Shown here: piece by piece, positions 31,807-40,075 of the stretch | Numbering within the stretch: the stretch's first letter is position 1 | Layout: each line of letters opens with the position of its first letter | Source: Erythrobacter sp. | GTDB lineage: Bacteria; Pseudomonadota; Alphaproteobacteria; Sphingomonadales; Sphingomonadaceae | DNA length: 64,000 bases | Assembly: GCF_024305245.1 (NCBI RefSeq) | Contig: NZ_JAMWYX010000004.1 | Span: forward strand, 318,616-382,615 | Direction of reading: 5' to 3' | Notes under the pieces: model-generated | Told to the model about the DNA's origin: nothing | What the model saw: only the letters and a program-made list of their open reading frames with translations | Database searches by the model: none | Made by a program: the position numbers and the translations under genes

Positions 31807-32484
31807 TCAATCGACGTCGCGCACGGTCTTTTCGTCGTCGCGGATGGTAATCCGCAGAGTCTCGCCCGAATTGCCCGGGAAATCGGTGAAAAGCGCGTCC
31901 ACCAGATTGGGCACCAGACGCGGCAGGCGGTTGGAGCGCGACACCGCCTCTGCCTTGCCTTCGAACAGGCGCTGGCCATCGGCCGCGCGGTCGATCTTCA
32001 GATCGATGCCGCTGGTGTAGATGGTGTAGCTGCGCACGTTGGGACCGCCGAAGAACGGGTCGTTGAAACCGACCCCCCAGCCGCCAAAGCCGCCGGCCCA
32101 GCCACCCCACGGCCCCCAGGGGCCGAAACCGGGACCAAACCCGCCACCATTGAGATCGGTGCGCACCCGCTCGCGGCCATTATCCACGTCGTAGTCGAAA
32201 CGCACCAGCAAATCGGCGGTTTCCGGCGAGGCTGCCCGGGCATAGCCGAGCTCCTGCATTTCCGCTGCGACCACGTTGGCATAGGTGGCGAATTCAAGCC
32301 CGCCGGCGAGCTTGGGATCTTCGGCCACCACCGCAAATGTCTGTCCCTGCGGTGCCGGCAACGGCACGGCGAAGCGCGAGACATCCGCCTTGAACGGAGT
32401 CGCACAAGCGCCGAGGCTTGCAACGAGCAGGACGGGCAGCCCGATCCGGGCAAGAGATTTAAACTGGAACATCGACTTCGTCAT
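31807..32484 (-). CDS. DUF4136 lipoprotein with a glycine/tryptophan-rich loop
   Basis: A 225-residue lipoprotein with lipobox LGAC after a 25-residue signal. The pattern ADVSRFAVPLP..., then ELGYARAASPETADLLVRFDYDV and a C-terminal ITIRDDEKTV, fits DUF4136, an envelope family of unknown role. Between about residues 119-148 is a Gly/Phe/Trp/Pro-rich loop (GFGPGFGPWGPWGGW). ATG 32484 is preferred to an upstream in-frame ATG at 32523, since it puts the signal peptide at the N-terminus. Confidence 0.85.
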   Translation of the reverse strand: MTKSMFQFKSLARIGLPVLLVASLGACATPFKADVSRFAVPLPAPQGQTFAVVAEDPKLAGGLEFATYANVVAAEMQELGYARAASPETADLLVRFDYDVDNGRERVRTDLNGGGFGPGFGPWGPWGGWAGGFGGWGVGFNDPFFGGPNVRSYTIYTSGIDLKIDRAADGQRLFEGKAEAVSRSNRLPRLVPNLVDALFTDFPGNSGETLRITIRDDEKTVRDVD

Positions 32485-32617
32485 GACACAACCCTTGGTC
32501 TGCCACCAGTGCAAACCGGGCACCGGGGCTTGTGCACGATATCATAGCGTGCAGGCATGAACCGCAATTGAATGTTCGCCGCGGAAGGGCCTCGGTCCAC
32601 CGCACAGGCGGACAGGT

Positions 32618-33649
32618 TCAGTGTCGCACCAGCCCCAGCGCCTGATAGGCCGCACTCAGCGTCGGCGTGCCGCGTTCGCGCGCCTTGGAGGCACCGCGCG
32701 CAAGGATCGCGTCGAGCGCCTCGCCGTCCTGCTTCAGCGTCACGAACCGGTCGCGGATCGGGCCGAGCGTTTCGATCAGCAGTTCGCCCAGTGCAGGCTT
32801 GAACGCGCCGAAGCCCTTGCCGCCGAAATCGGCGAGCACCGCGGCAGGCTCGGCCCCGGTCAGCGCGGCGTAGATACCGACCAGATTGGCCGCTTCGGGC
32901 CGCCCGGCCAGCCCCGCGACCTCGCTCGGCAGTGGTTCGGGATCGGTCTTGGCCTTCTTGATCTTCTGCATCACCGTGTCGGCATCGTCGACGAGGTTGA
33001 TGCGGCTCATCTCGCTGGGATCGGATTTGCTCATCTTGGCAGTGCCGTCACGCAGCGACATGATCCGCGCCGCCTCGCCCGGAATGATCGGTTCGGGCAG
33101 AGTGAAAACGGGCGCGTCTGAGCCATCCTCGTTCTTGGGCGCGAAGTCGTTGTTGAACTTCTGCGCGATGTCGCGGGCGAGTTCGAGATGCTGCTTCTGG
33201 TCCTCGCCGACCGGCACATGGGTCGCCTGATACAGCAGCACGTCGGCGGCCTGCAGCACCGGATAGGTGAACAGTGCGACGGATTGCCCTTCGCGGTTCT
33301 TGCCGGCCTTGTCCTTCCACTGCGTCATGCGGTTCAGCCAGCCCATGCGGGCGGTGCCGTTGAGCAGCCATTGCAGCTCTGCATGCAGCGGCACCTGCGC
33401 CTGATTGAACAGCACCGAGCGATCGGGATCGATCCCGCAGGCAACCAGCGCGGCGGCCATTTCCAGCGTCGCCGCGCGCAAGGCGGCCGGATCATGCGGC
33501 TGCGACAGCGCGTGGAGATCGGCGAGGAAGAACAGCGTTTCGGAACCCGGCTCCAGCGCATCCTGCATCCGCACCCAGTTTCGGATCGCGCCGAGATAAT
33601 TGCCGAGGTGAAGATCGCCGGTGGGCTGGATTCCGGAAACGACACGCAT
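32618..33649 (-). CDS. trpS: Tryptophanyl-tRNA synthetase
   Basis: Charges tRNA-Trp. It has 343 residues from ATG 33649 (MRVVSGIQPTGDLHLGNYLG). Seen: a class I HIGH-like motif in GDLHLGNY and KMSKS in TAKMSKSDPS, with the anticodon-binding helices at the C-terminus. It lies 4 nt downstream of murJ and is probably co-transcribed with it. Confidence 0.97.
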   Translation of the reverse strand: MRVVSGIQPTGDLHLGNYLGAIRNWVRMQDALEPGSETLFFLADLHALSQPHDPAALRAATLEMAAALVACGIDPDRSVLFNQAQVPLHAELQWLLNGTARMGWLNRMTQWKDKAGKNREGQSVALFTYPVLQAADVLLYQATHVPVGEDQKQHLELARDIAQKFNNDFAPKNEDGSDAPVFTLPEPIIPGEAARIMSLRDGTAKMSKSDPSEMSRINLVDDADTVMQKIKKAKTDPEPLPSEVAGLAGRPEAANLVGIYAALTGAEPAAVLADFGGKGFGAFKPALGELLIETLGPIRDRFVTLKQDGEALDAILARGASKARERGTPTLSAAYQALGLVRH

Positions 33650-33653
33650 GGTT

Positions 33654-35234
33654 CTATTGTGCTTTCTTTGTAAGGGCGGCGATGCGCTGCCGGTCGATTG
33701 CGCCGACCGCAAAGGCAATGCCGAAATAGACGATGGCCGCCGCTCCGACCAGCACCAGCAAGGCAGCCAGCCGCGCGACCAGCCCGGCGGCGAACCATCC
33801 GGTTAGCATGCCCTGCGCATAGAACAAGGCAGCCCCCATCGCCGCAGCGGCGAACGCCTGCCGGGCGATGCGGAACAGCAGGCCGCCGGGGATGGTGTAG
33901 TGGCCGCGCAAGGCGAGCACGATCAGCAGGAAACCGACATTGATCCACGCCCCCACGACGCTGGCAAGCGCGACCCCGACCACGCCGTAGCGGTCGAGAA
34001 AGACGAAGTTGGACGCGATGAACACGGCCAGCGAAATGAACGCGGCGATCACCGGGGTCTTCGTATCGGCGCGGGCGTAGAAGTTGGGCACCAGCACCTT
34101 CACCAGCACATAGGCGGGCAGGCCCAGCACCAGCGCCGCCAGCACATCGCCCGTCACCGCCGCATCGGCGAGATCGAAGCGCCCGCCTGCAAACATCATC
34201 GTCACGAAGGCTTCGGCGCAGATTGCCAGCGCGACCGCGGCCGGGATGGTCAGCAGCATAGCGAGCTCGATCGCGTCGGATTGAATGCGGTCCGCGCCTT
34301 CCTTGTTCGCGCCGCCAACGAACTTTGACAGCGTCGGCAGGATCGCGGTCGACAGCGCGATCCCGATGATGCCCAGCGGCAGTTGATTGAGCCGGTCGGC
34401 GTAATTCATGTAGCTGACCGAACCGTCGTTCAGCTGGTTGAGAAAATAGAGCTGCACCAGCGTGTTGATCTGGTACGCGCCGCCGCCGATGGCTGCGGGC
34501 AGCGCGATGATCGACAATCGCTTCACCTCGGGCGTGATGCGCGGCCACAGCAGTTTGGGGCGGAAGCCTTCGACCCTCACCCAGTAATACAGCCACGCCA
34601 GTTGCATCACACCCGCGCCTGTCACCGCCCAGGCGATCCCGTAGGCGACCTGCTCGATGCTCGCGCCCGAAGTCTCCTTGGCCCATTGCCCCGCCAGCAA
34701 TGCTGCGATCAGCACAAGGTTGAGGATGATCGGAAAGCTTGCGCCCGGCGCAAAGCGCGACACGGAATTGAGCATGCCGGTGAACAAGGTCACCAGGCTG
34801 ACGAGGATGATGTAGGGGAACATGATGCGCGCAAACGCGACGCTGGTCGGAAAGACAGCGGGGTCGACCGGCTTTTCCGACAAGAGCCAGATCACGCCGG
34901 GCATCGCGATTTCGAACACGGCGACCAGAGCGATCAGCACCGGCAGGAACACGCTCAGCACGTCGGCGCTGAAACTGCGCGCTTCCTCCAGCCCTGTTTC
35001 AGGGTCGTCGCTGCCGTGCAGCCGCTTGGAAAACATCGGCACGAACGCGGCCGAAAATGCGCCCTCGGCGAACAGGCGGCGGAACACGTTGGGGATGATG
35101 AAAGCCTGAAACCAGGCATCGGTCACCGCATTGGCACCGAGGACGCGCGAGAAGATCATCTCGCGCGCCATCCCGGCGATGCGGCTGACCAGCGTCAGCC
35201 CGCCGATGGTTCCGACGTTCCGGAGCAGGCTCAT
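33654..35234 (-). CDS. murJ: Lipid II flippase MurJ
   Basis: A 526-residue MOP-superfamily transporter with about 14 membrane helices that flips lipid II across the inner membrane for peptidoglycan synthesis. The N-terminus SLLRNVGTIGGLTLVSRIAGMAREMI and the FSAAFVPMF segment are typical MviN/MurJ. It is upstream of trpS and downstream of secB on the same strand (28-nt gap). Confidence 0.96.
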   Translation of the reverse strand: MSLLRNVGTIGGLTLVSRIAGMAREMIFSRVLGANAVTDAWFQAFIIPNVFRRLFAEGAFSAAFVPMFSKRLHGSDDPETGLEEARSFSADVLSVFLPVLIALVAVFEIAMPGVIWLLSEKPVDPAVFPTSVAFARIMFPYIILVSLVTLFTGMLNSVSRFAPGASFPIILNLVLIAALLAGQWAKETSGASIEQVAYGIAWAVTGAGVMQLAWLYYWVRVEGFRPKLLWPRITPEVKRLSIIALPAAIGGGAYQINTLVQLYFLNQLNDGSVSYMNYADRLNQLPLGIIGIALSTAILPTLSKFVGGANKEGADRIQSDAIELAMLLTIPAAVALAICAEAFVTMMFAGGRFDLADAAVTGDVLAALVLGLPAYVLVKVLVPNFYARADTKTPVIAAFISLAVFIASNFVFLDRYGVVGVALASVVGAWINVGFLLIVLALRGHYTIPGGLLFRIARQAFAAAAMGAALFYAQGMLTGWFAAGLVARLAALLVLVGAAAIVYFGIAFAVGAIDRQRIAALTKKAQ

Positions 35235-35262
35235 GACTGGCTGCGCCCGCCGCCTGCGTCGA

Positions 35263-35814
35263 TCAGGAGTTGCCCGTGACCGGCGCGATCGGATCGCCGC
35301 CTTCGGCTTCCTCGGCGCGGCGCGCCTGAAGCCGCTGGACGTAAAGCCCGTTGAAGTCGATCGGATCGAGCATCAGCGGCGGGAACCCGGCATCGCGCAC
35401 CGCATCGGCTACCACACGGCGGGCGAAGGGGAACAGCAGGCGAGGCGCTTCGGCATAAAGGAAGGCGTGGGCCTGTTCCTCTGGCACGTTGCGCATGCCC
35501 ACCAGGCCGCCATAGGCCAGATCGACGATGTAGGCCTTGCCGTTCTGCGAGCTGGCGGTGAGGGTCATCTTCAGGATGACTTCGTGCACGTCGCTGCTCA
35601 TGCTTTCCGCAGCAATATTGAACTGCACGTCGATCTGCGGCGCATCGGTCCACTGGTACACGTCGGGCGCGTTCGGGTTTTCGACCGACAGATCCTTCAC
35701 ATACTGGGTGATCAGGCCGATCGCCGGCTGCGTGTCGGCGCCATTGGGCTTGCCGTCGCCAGCACCGGCACCAGAGTTGTCGAGATCGGTCAGCACGCCT
35801 TCTTCATCCGCCAT
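35263..35814 (-). CDS. secB: Protein-export chaperone SecB
   Basis: A cytoplasmic export chaperone that keeps precursors unfolded and hands them to SecA. It has 183 residues, slightly long because of an acidic Gly-rich N-terminal tail (about 1-30). Seen: ITQYVKDLSVENPNAP, the EVILKMTLTA strand, FLYAEAPRLLFPFARR and FPPLMLDPIDF. It is divergent from the timA/mltA operon, an arrangement conserved in alphaproteobacteria. The 257 nt in between hold the promoters. Confidence 0.96.
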   Translation of the reverse strand: MADEEGVLTDLDNSGAGAGDGKPNGADTQPAIGLITQYVKDLSVENPNAPDVYQWTDAPQIDVQFNIAAESMSSDVHEVILKMTLTASSQNGKAYIVDLAYGGLVGMRNVPEEQAHAFLYAEAPRLLFPFARRVVADAVRDAGFPPLMLDPIDFNGLYVQRLQARRAEEAEGGDPIAPVTGNS

Positions 35815-36071
35815 GGGTTTCGGTCTTTCAATCTGGGTAACACGAATTGCGCTGGATGCATCGAAGCGGCTGTTCCAACGCTACGGCGCGCGCCTAGCAG
35901 GCACAGCGCGACCCCGCAACTGCGCCCGCAGGACAAAGATTCGGCTCGTGCTGCAACCTATCGGTCGTTGGCGAATTGTAATCAGTGCCTATTTAAGGCA
36001 GGGTAACCTCTCTTGGGTGTTCGCTAGGCCCCGCGGCCTGCAGCCACCCGCTCGCAGATCGGATATGTGTA

Positions 36072-36725
36072 GTGCTTGAAATTGTTCTCCTCGCCATGGT
36101 CGCCGCCTTTCTGGGCCTGCGGCTCTATTCGGTGCTCGGTCGCCGGGCTGAGCAGGAGGAGGAATCGGTACCCCAGCGCTTCGACTCGGACGACAAGCCT
36201 GTCGGCATGGTTCGTCCGGCAACGGCCTCGCCCGCCGTGCCCGCCCGCCCGGTCGAACTGGAAGGCGTGATGCCGGCGGTCGAACGCGGAATCCGCGAGA
36301 TCGCTGCGGCGGATAGCGGCTTCAACCTCGCCCAGTTTCTCGACGGCGCGCGCAGCGCTTACCGCATGGTGCTCGAAGCGTTCTGGAATGCCGACCGCGA
36401 AACCCTGCGCGAATTGTGCGACGATGATGTCTACGAAGGTTTCGTTTCGGCAATCGACGCCCGCGAAGCAGCCGGCGAAACGCTTGAAAACGCGCTCATC
36501 CGGATCGAGGAAACCCGCATCCATTCGGCCTCGCTCGATGGTCGCATGGCGCGCATCTCGGTGCTGTTCATTGCGGATCTCGCCTCTGTGACTCGCGACA
36601 AGGATGGCACCGTCATCGCCGGATCGCTCGACGATGCGATCGAGAGCCGCGATGTTTGGACCTTCTCGCGCAACACCGCAGCGCGCGATCCGAACTGGGT
36701 GCTCGACGAAACCGACGAGGGCTGA
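36072..36725 (+). CDS. Tim44/TimA family membrane-associated protein
   Basis: A 217-residue protein with an N-terminal membrane helix (LEIVLLAMVAAFLGLRLYSVLG), a variable linker, and a C-terminal Tim44-like domain (FLDGARSAYRMVLEAFWNADRETL; ...DVWTFSRN). In alphaproteobacteria such TimA proteins sit beside secB and mltA and are proposed to act at the inner membrane in protein transport. Start is GTG 36072. It is the first gene of the plus-strand operon with mltA and smr. Confidence 0.88.
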   Translation: MLEIVLLAMVAAFLGLRLYSVLGRRAEQEEESVPQRFDSDDKPVGMVRPATASPAVPARPVELEGVMPAVERGIREIAAADSGFNLAQFLDGARSAYRMVLEAFWNADRETLRELCDDDVYEGFVSAIDAREAAGETLENALIRIEETRIHSASLDGRMARISVLFIADLASVTRDKDGTVIAGSLDDAIESRDVWTFSRNTAARDPNWVLDETDEG

Positions 36726-36791
36726 TTTCGCGCTCGCCTCCGCCGCCATGGTCGCATGGGAGGCGAGCGGCGCGGCCATAGGGAGCGATCG

Positions 36792-38024
36792 ATGCGCGCG
36801 AGCCTTGCGCTCTTTCTGCTGCTTTTATTGTCCGCCTGTGGTCGGCTGATCCCCGAAGGCACCATGCCCCCGCCGACAGTCGCCGTACCGCCCGCAACCA
36901 CGGTTCCGCCCGCAGGTGCTGGCCCGATTGCGCCGGTAGCCGCCAATGCGCTGCTGGCCGGACTCGTGGCAGGCCCGGCGTTTTCCGCTCTGCCGGTGGA
37001 TGATCGCGATGCGGCTGGCGCATTGGCGAGCTTCATCGAATCCTGCCCCAGATTGCTCACCCGCGAAGATGCCAGCGGCCTCACCCGCGCAGGCGATTGG
37101 CGCGGGGCGTGCGATGCGGCGCGGGCTTGGCCGCAGGCGCGGGCGCGCACGTTCTTCACGCAGGAATTCGCCGCGGTGCAGGTGGGCGACGGGCGGGCCT
37201 TCGCCACCGGCTATTTCGAACCGCAGATTGCCGGAAGCCGCACCCGCCGACCCGGCTTTGAAGTGCCGGTCTACGCCATGCCGACCGATCTGGTGCGCGC
37301 CTGGCCGGACGAGGTTCCGCTGGCAGAGCGCACTGGCCGCCCGCCGCTCGGGCGGTATGATGAACAGGGCCGCTTCGTGCTCTATCACGACCGTGCGGCG
37401 ATCGAGGACGGCGCGCTCGATGGCAAGGCGCAGGTGATCGCCTGGGCCGCCGATCCGGTCGAATTCTTTTTCTTGCAAATTCAAGGCTCGGGCCGCCTGA
37501 TCACGCCGGAAGGCGAGGTGATCCGCATCGGCTATGCCGGTCAGAACGGGCGCGAATATGTCGGCATCGGCGGGGTGATGCGGGAACGCGGGCTGCTGGG
37601 CGAAGAGCCGGGCAAATATGCCGGATCGATGCAGGGCATCATGGCCTATATCCGCGAAAACCCGGCTGAGGGCCGCGATCTGATGCGGCTCAACAAAAGC
37701 TGGATCTTCTTTTCGGAACTGCGCGGTGACGGGCCGCTGGGCGCGCTCGGCATCCCGGTGCGGCGCGAAAGCTCGGTCGCGGCCGACCCGGCCTTCGTGC
37801 CGCTCGGTGCGCCGGTATGGCTGGACATGGACCGGCCCGAGGCGGGCGGATTGTGGATCGCGCAGGACACTGGCGGCGCGATCAAGGGCGCCAACCGGTT
37901 CGACACCTTCTGGGGCGCGGGCGAAGACGCGCGCCGGATCGCAGGCGGCATGAGCGCGCGCGGGCGAGCCTTGGTGCTGATCCCCCGTGCCGCCGCCGCA
38001 CGGCTCGGCGCAGACACGCCATGA
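36792..38024 (+). CDS. mltA: Membrane-bound lytic murein transglycosylase A
   Basis: A lipoprotein transglycosylase that cleaves peptidoglycan to 1,6-anhydro-muropeptides. It has 410 residues with lipobox Cys16 (LLLLLSAC). Seen: GYFEPQIAGSRTR, FFLQIQGSGRLI and the C-terminal 3D-like domain with catalytic Asp in IAQDTGGAIKGANRFDTFWG. ATG 36792 was selected over an in-frame ATG at 36756 because it puts the lipoprotein signal first. It overlaps smr by 4 nt. Confidence 0.95.
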   Translation: MRASLALFLLLLLSACGRLIPEGTMPPPTVAVPPATTVPPAGAGPIAPVAANALLAGLVAGPAFSALPVDDRDAAGALASFIESCPRLLTREDASGLTRAGDWRGACDAARAWPQARARTFFTQEFAAVQVGDGRAFATGYFEPQIAGSRTRRPGFEVPVYAMPTDLVRAWPDEVPLAERTGRPPLGRYDEQGRFVLYHDRAAIEDGALDGKAQVIAWAADPVEFFFLQIQGSGRLITPEGEVIRIGYAGQNGREYVGIGGVMRERGLLGEEPGKYAGSMQGIMAYIRENPAEGRDLMRLNKSWIFFSELRGDGPLGALGIPVRRESSVAADPAFVPLGAPVWLDMDRPEAGGLWIAQDTGGAIKGANRFDTFWGAGEDARRIAGGMSARGRALVLIPRAAAARLGADTP

Positions 38025-38587
38025 AACCGCCGCGCGGGCTGACTGCGGGCGAGCAGACGGCCTGGGCCCAGCTTGCTGGCAGTGTCACGCCGCTGCCGGG
38101 GCGCAAGGCGCCCGTAGCTCCCAAGGCTGCACCGAAAGCTGCACCGAAAGCTGCGTCAATGCCTGCCCGCACTGCTCCACCTGCCCCGCCCCCGCGCAGG
38201 CCTGCACCGCCGCCTCCTCCTCCTCCGCGCCCGCCGCTCGCCAATGATCTCGATTCGCACTGGGACCGGCGGATGAAGGGCGGGCGGATCGTGCCCGACC
38301 TCACGCTCGACCTGCATGGCCACACGCTCGACACCGCCTATGACCGGATCATGGCCGGGCTGGATCAGGCGCGCGCGATGGATGCACGGGTGGTGCTGGT
38401 GATCGCGGGGCGCGAACGCCCGGTCGATCCGGCCGACCGGATGGAGCGCCGCGGGGCGATCCGTGCCAAGCTGCTCGATTGGCTCGCCGCAAGCCGCCAC
38501 GCCGGAACGATCGGTGCGGTGCGCAAGGCGCATATCCGCCACGGCGGCGAGGGCGCGCTCTACCTGATCCTCAAGCGGCGCGGCTAA
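38021..38587 (+). CDS. Smr domain protein
   Basis: A 188-residue protein with a low-complexity Ala/Pro/Lys N-terminal half (about 30-75, with two short PKAAPKAAPKAA-type repeats and a run of prolines) and a C-terminal Smr domain. Seen in Smr: LDLHGHTLDTAYDRI, VVLVIAGRER and HIRHGGEGALYLILKRR. Smr domains are nicking or ribosome/RNA-linked endonucleases; the exact role here is unknown. It overlaps mltA (ATGA). Confidence 0.9.
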   Translation: MKPPRGLTAGEQTAWAQLAGSVTPLPGRKAPVAPKAAPKAAPKAASMPARTAPPAPPPRRPAPPPPPPPRPPLANDLDSHWDRRMKGGRIVPDLTLDLHGHTLDTAYDRIMAGLDQARAMDARVVLVIAGRERPVDPADRMERRGAIRAKLLDWLAASRHAGTIGAVRKAHIRHGGEGALYLILKRRG

Positions 38588-38594
38588 CCGCGCA

Positions 38595-38630
38595 TAACAG
38601 CAATTGTCACAGGCCTGACACTGCTTGTCA
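38595..38630. promoter_or_regulatory. Shared operator-like element upstream of the Slam-like operon
   Basis: TAACAGCAATTGTCA (38595-38609), six bases, then TGACA (38616-38620): an inverted TTGTCA/TGACA pair, with a third TTGTCA at 38625-38630. The first 26 bp match 45711-45736 at 21 of 26 positions with identical spacing. It lies about 70 nt before the Slam-like gene. It is a candidate binding site of the response regulator encoded at 46814. Confidence 0.6.
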
Positions 38631-38699
38631 GTGGGCGTAGCTGACCCCCCGCTCCATTGAACCCCGACGTTCATGACGATCTTGGGGGGCTGGCTTACA

Positions 38700-40052
38700 G
38701 TGAAACGGACATCAGCATATGGCCTGCGCGCGGTAGCGTTCGGGGTATCCGCGGTCCTTGCATCCGCGCTAGCCTCTGTGCCTGCGCTGGCCCAGCGTGC
38801 CGACCAGCTGGGCGATGCGGCCACCGAAGCCGCCGCACAGGCGGCAAGCGAAAAGGCCGAGGCCGATTACCGCGCGCTGTCCGCCGATGTCGCAAGCCGT
38901 GCGGGCGATCCCGCCTTCGATTATGCGCTCGGCATCGCGGCGCTCGATTCCGGGCGCTTCGGCGAAGCGATCATCGCCTTGCAGCGCGTTCTGGCAGTCC
39001 AGCCCGAAAACGCCGCCGCCCGCGCGGAACTGGCCCGCGCCTATGCGCTGGCGGGCGACATTGATACTGCGCGCGAACAATTCGCCACCGTGGTCGACGA
39101 TCCCAGCCTGCCCGATCCGGTGCGCCAGCGCTTCACCGGCTTCGTACGCCAGTTCGACAAGCAGATTTCTGGCGGCGGATCGGACGTCAGCGGCTTTGTC
39201 GATGCGCGGGTGGGCCATGACAGCAACATCAATACCGCGACCGAACTGAACAGCATTGTCATCCCGCTGTTCAGCTTCCTCGGCCCCGGCCAGCTCGGCG
39301 GTGCGGCGGTGGCCCAGTCTGACGAGTTCTACGACATCACCGCCGGCGTTTCCGGTGTCACCGCGATCGGGCGGCAGGACCGGCTGTTCGCCTCGCTGCT
39401 CGGCAACTGGCGCGACAACCTGAATACGTCAATGTTCGATCAGGCCGCGCTGACGGCGACCGCGGGCTATGCCCACAGCTTCGCCAATCAGGACGTGATC
39501 TCGATCTCGGGCCAGGTGCAGGAATTCTGGCTCGACGATGCCGGGTTCCGCAGCTCCTATGGTGTGACGACCCAATATACCAAGCCGTTGTCCGGGGGCA
39601 AAGCGGTGACGGTGTCGGCGCAATGGAACCGGCTCGACTTCAACGGCGATCCGCTGCGCGATGCCGATCGCTTTTCGGCGGGCGTCGGCTTCGTCGGAAA
39701 GGTGTTTGCCGCGAACATCAACGGCGGCACCGAGGAGACGCGGCAGGCGGCGGGCGATCACCTGTCGTTCAATTTCGCAGCGGCCAATATCGGCGCCGAA
39801 CTGCCGGTGGCAAAACGCGCCGCGATCGTCGGCGGCATCGCCTTCGACCTGCGCCGCCACGATGCCCCCGATCCGCTGTTCCTGACCAAGCGCAAGGACG
39901 AGCGGCTCGACCTGTCGGCGGGGCTGAAGGTGGCGGTCACCGATCGCCTCTTTTTCCAGCCCACTGCCACCTATTCGCGCAACTGGAGCAACATTGCTCT
40001 GTTCGACTTCGAGCGCTGGACCGTCGCGGTCGGCGCACGCTTCGAATTCTGA
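38700..40052 (+). CDS. TPR plus beta-barrel outer-membrane protein, Slam/DUF560-like
   Basis: About 450 residues from GTG 38700 (preceded by GGGGGG), or 459 from ATG 38673, which lacks a ribosome site. A signal peptide ends VPALAQ. Residues about 30-140 are TPR-like helices (FDYALGIAALDSGRFGEAI, NAAARAELARAYALAGD). From about 150 the sequence alternates polar and aromatic beta strands and ends with Phe (VAVGARFEF), as outer-membrane barrels do. This TPR-then-barrel layout matches surface lipoprotein assembly modifiers (Slam, DUF560), which move specific proteins across the outer membrane. The next gene, 24 nt downstream, would encode its cargo. Confidence 0.8.
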   Translation: MKRTSAYGLRAVAFGVSAVLASALASVPALAQRADQLGDAATEAAAQAASEKAEADYRALSADVASRAGDPAFDYALGIAALDSGRFGEAIIALQRVLAVQPENAAARAELARAYALAGDIDTAREQFATVVDDPSLPDPVRQRFTGFVRQFDKQISGGGSDVSGFVDARVGHDSNINTATELNSIVIPLFSFLGPGQLGGAAVAQSDEFYDITAGVSGVTAIGRQDRLFASLLGNWRDNLNTSMFDQAALTATAGYAHSFANQDVISISGQVQEFWLDDAGFRSSYGVTTQYTKPLSGGKAVTVSAQWNRLDFNGDPLRDADRFSAGVGFVGKVFAANINGGTEETRQAAGDHLSFNFAAANIGAELPVAKRAAIVGGIAFDLRRHDAPDPLFLTKRKDERLDLSAGLKVAVTDRLFFQPTATYSRNWSNIALFDFERWTVAVGARFEF

Positions 40053-40075
40053 TCCTCAGCCGGGGAGGCCCTGAC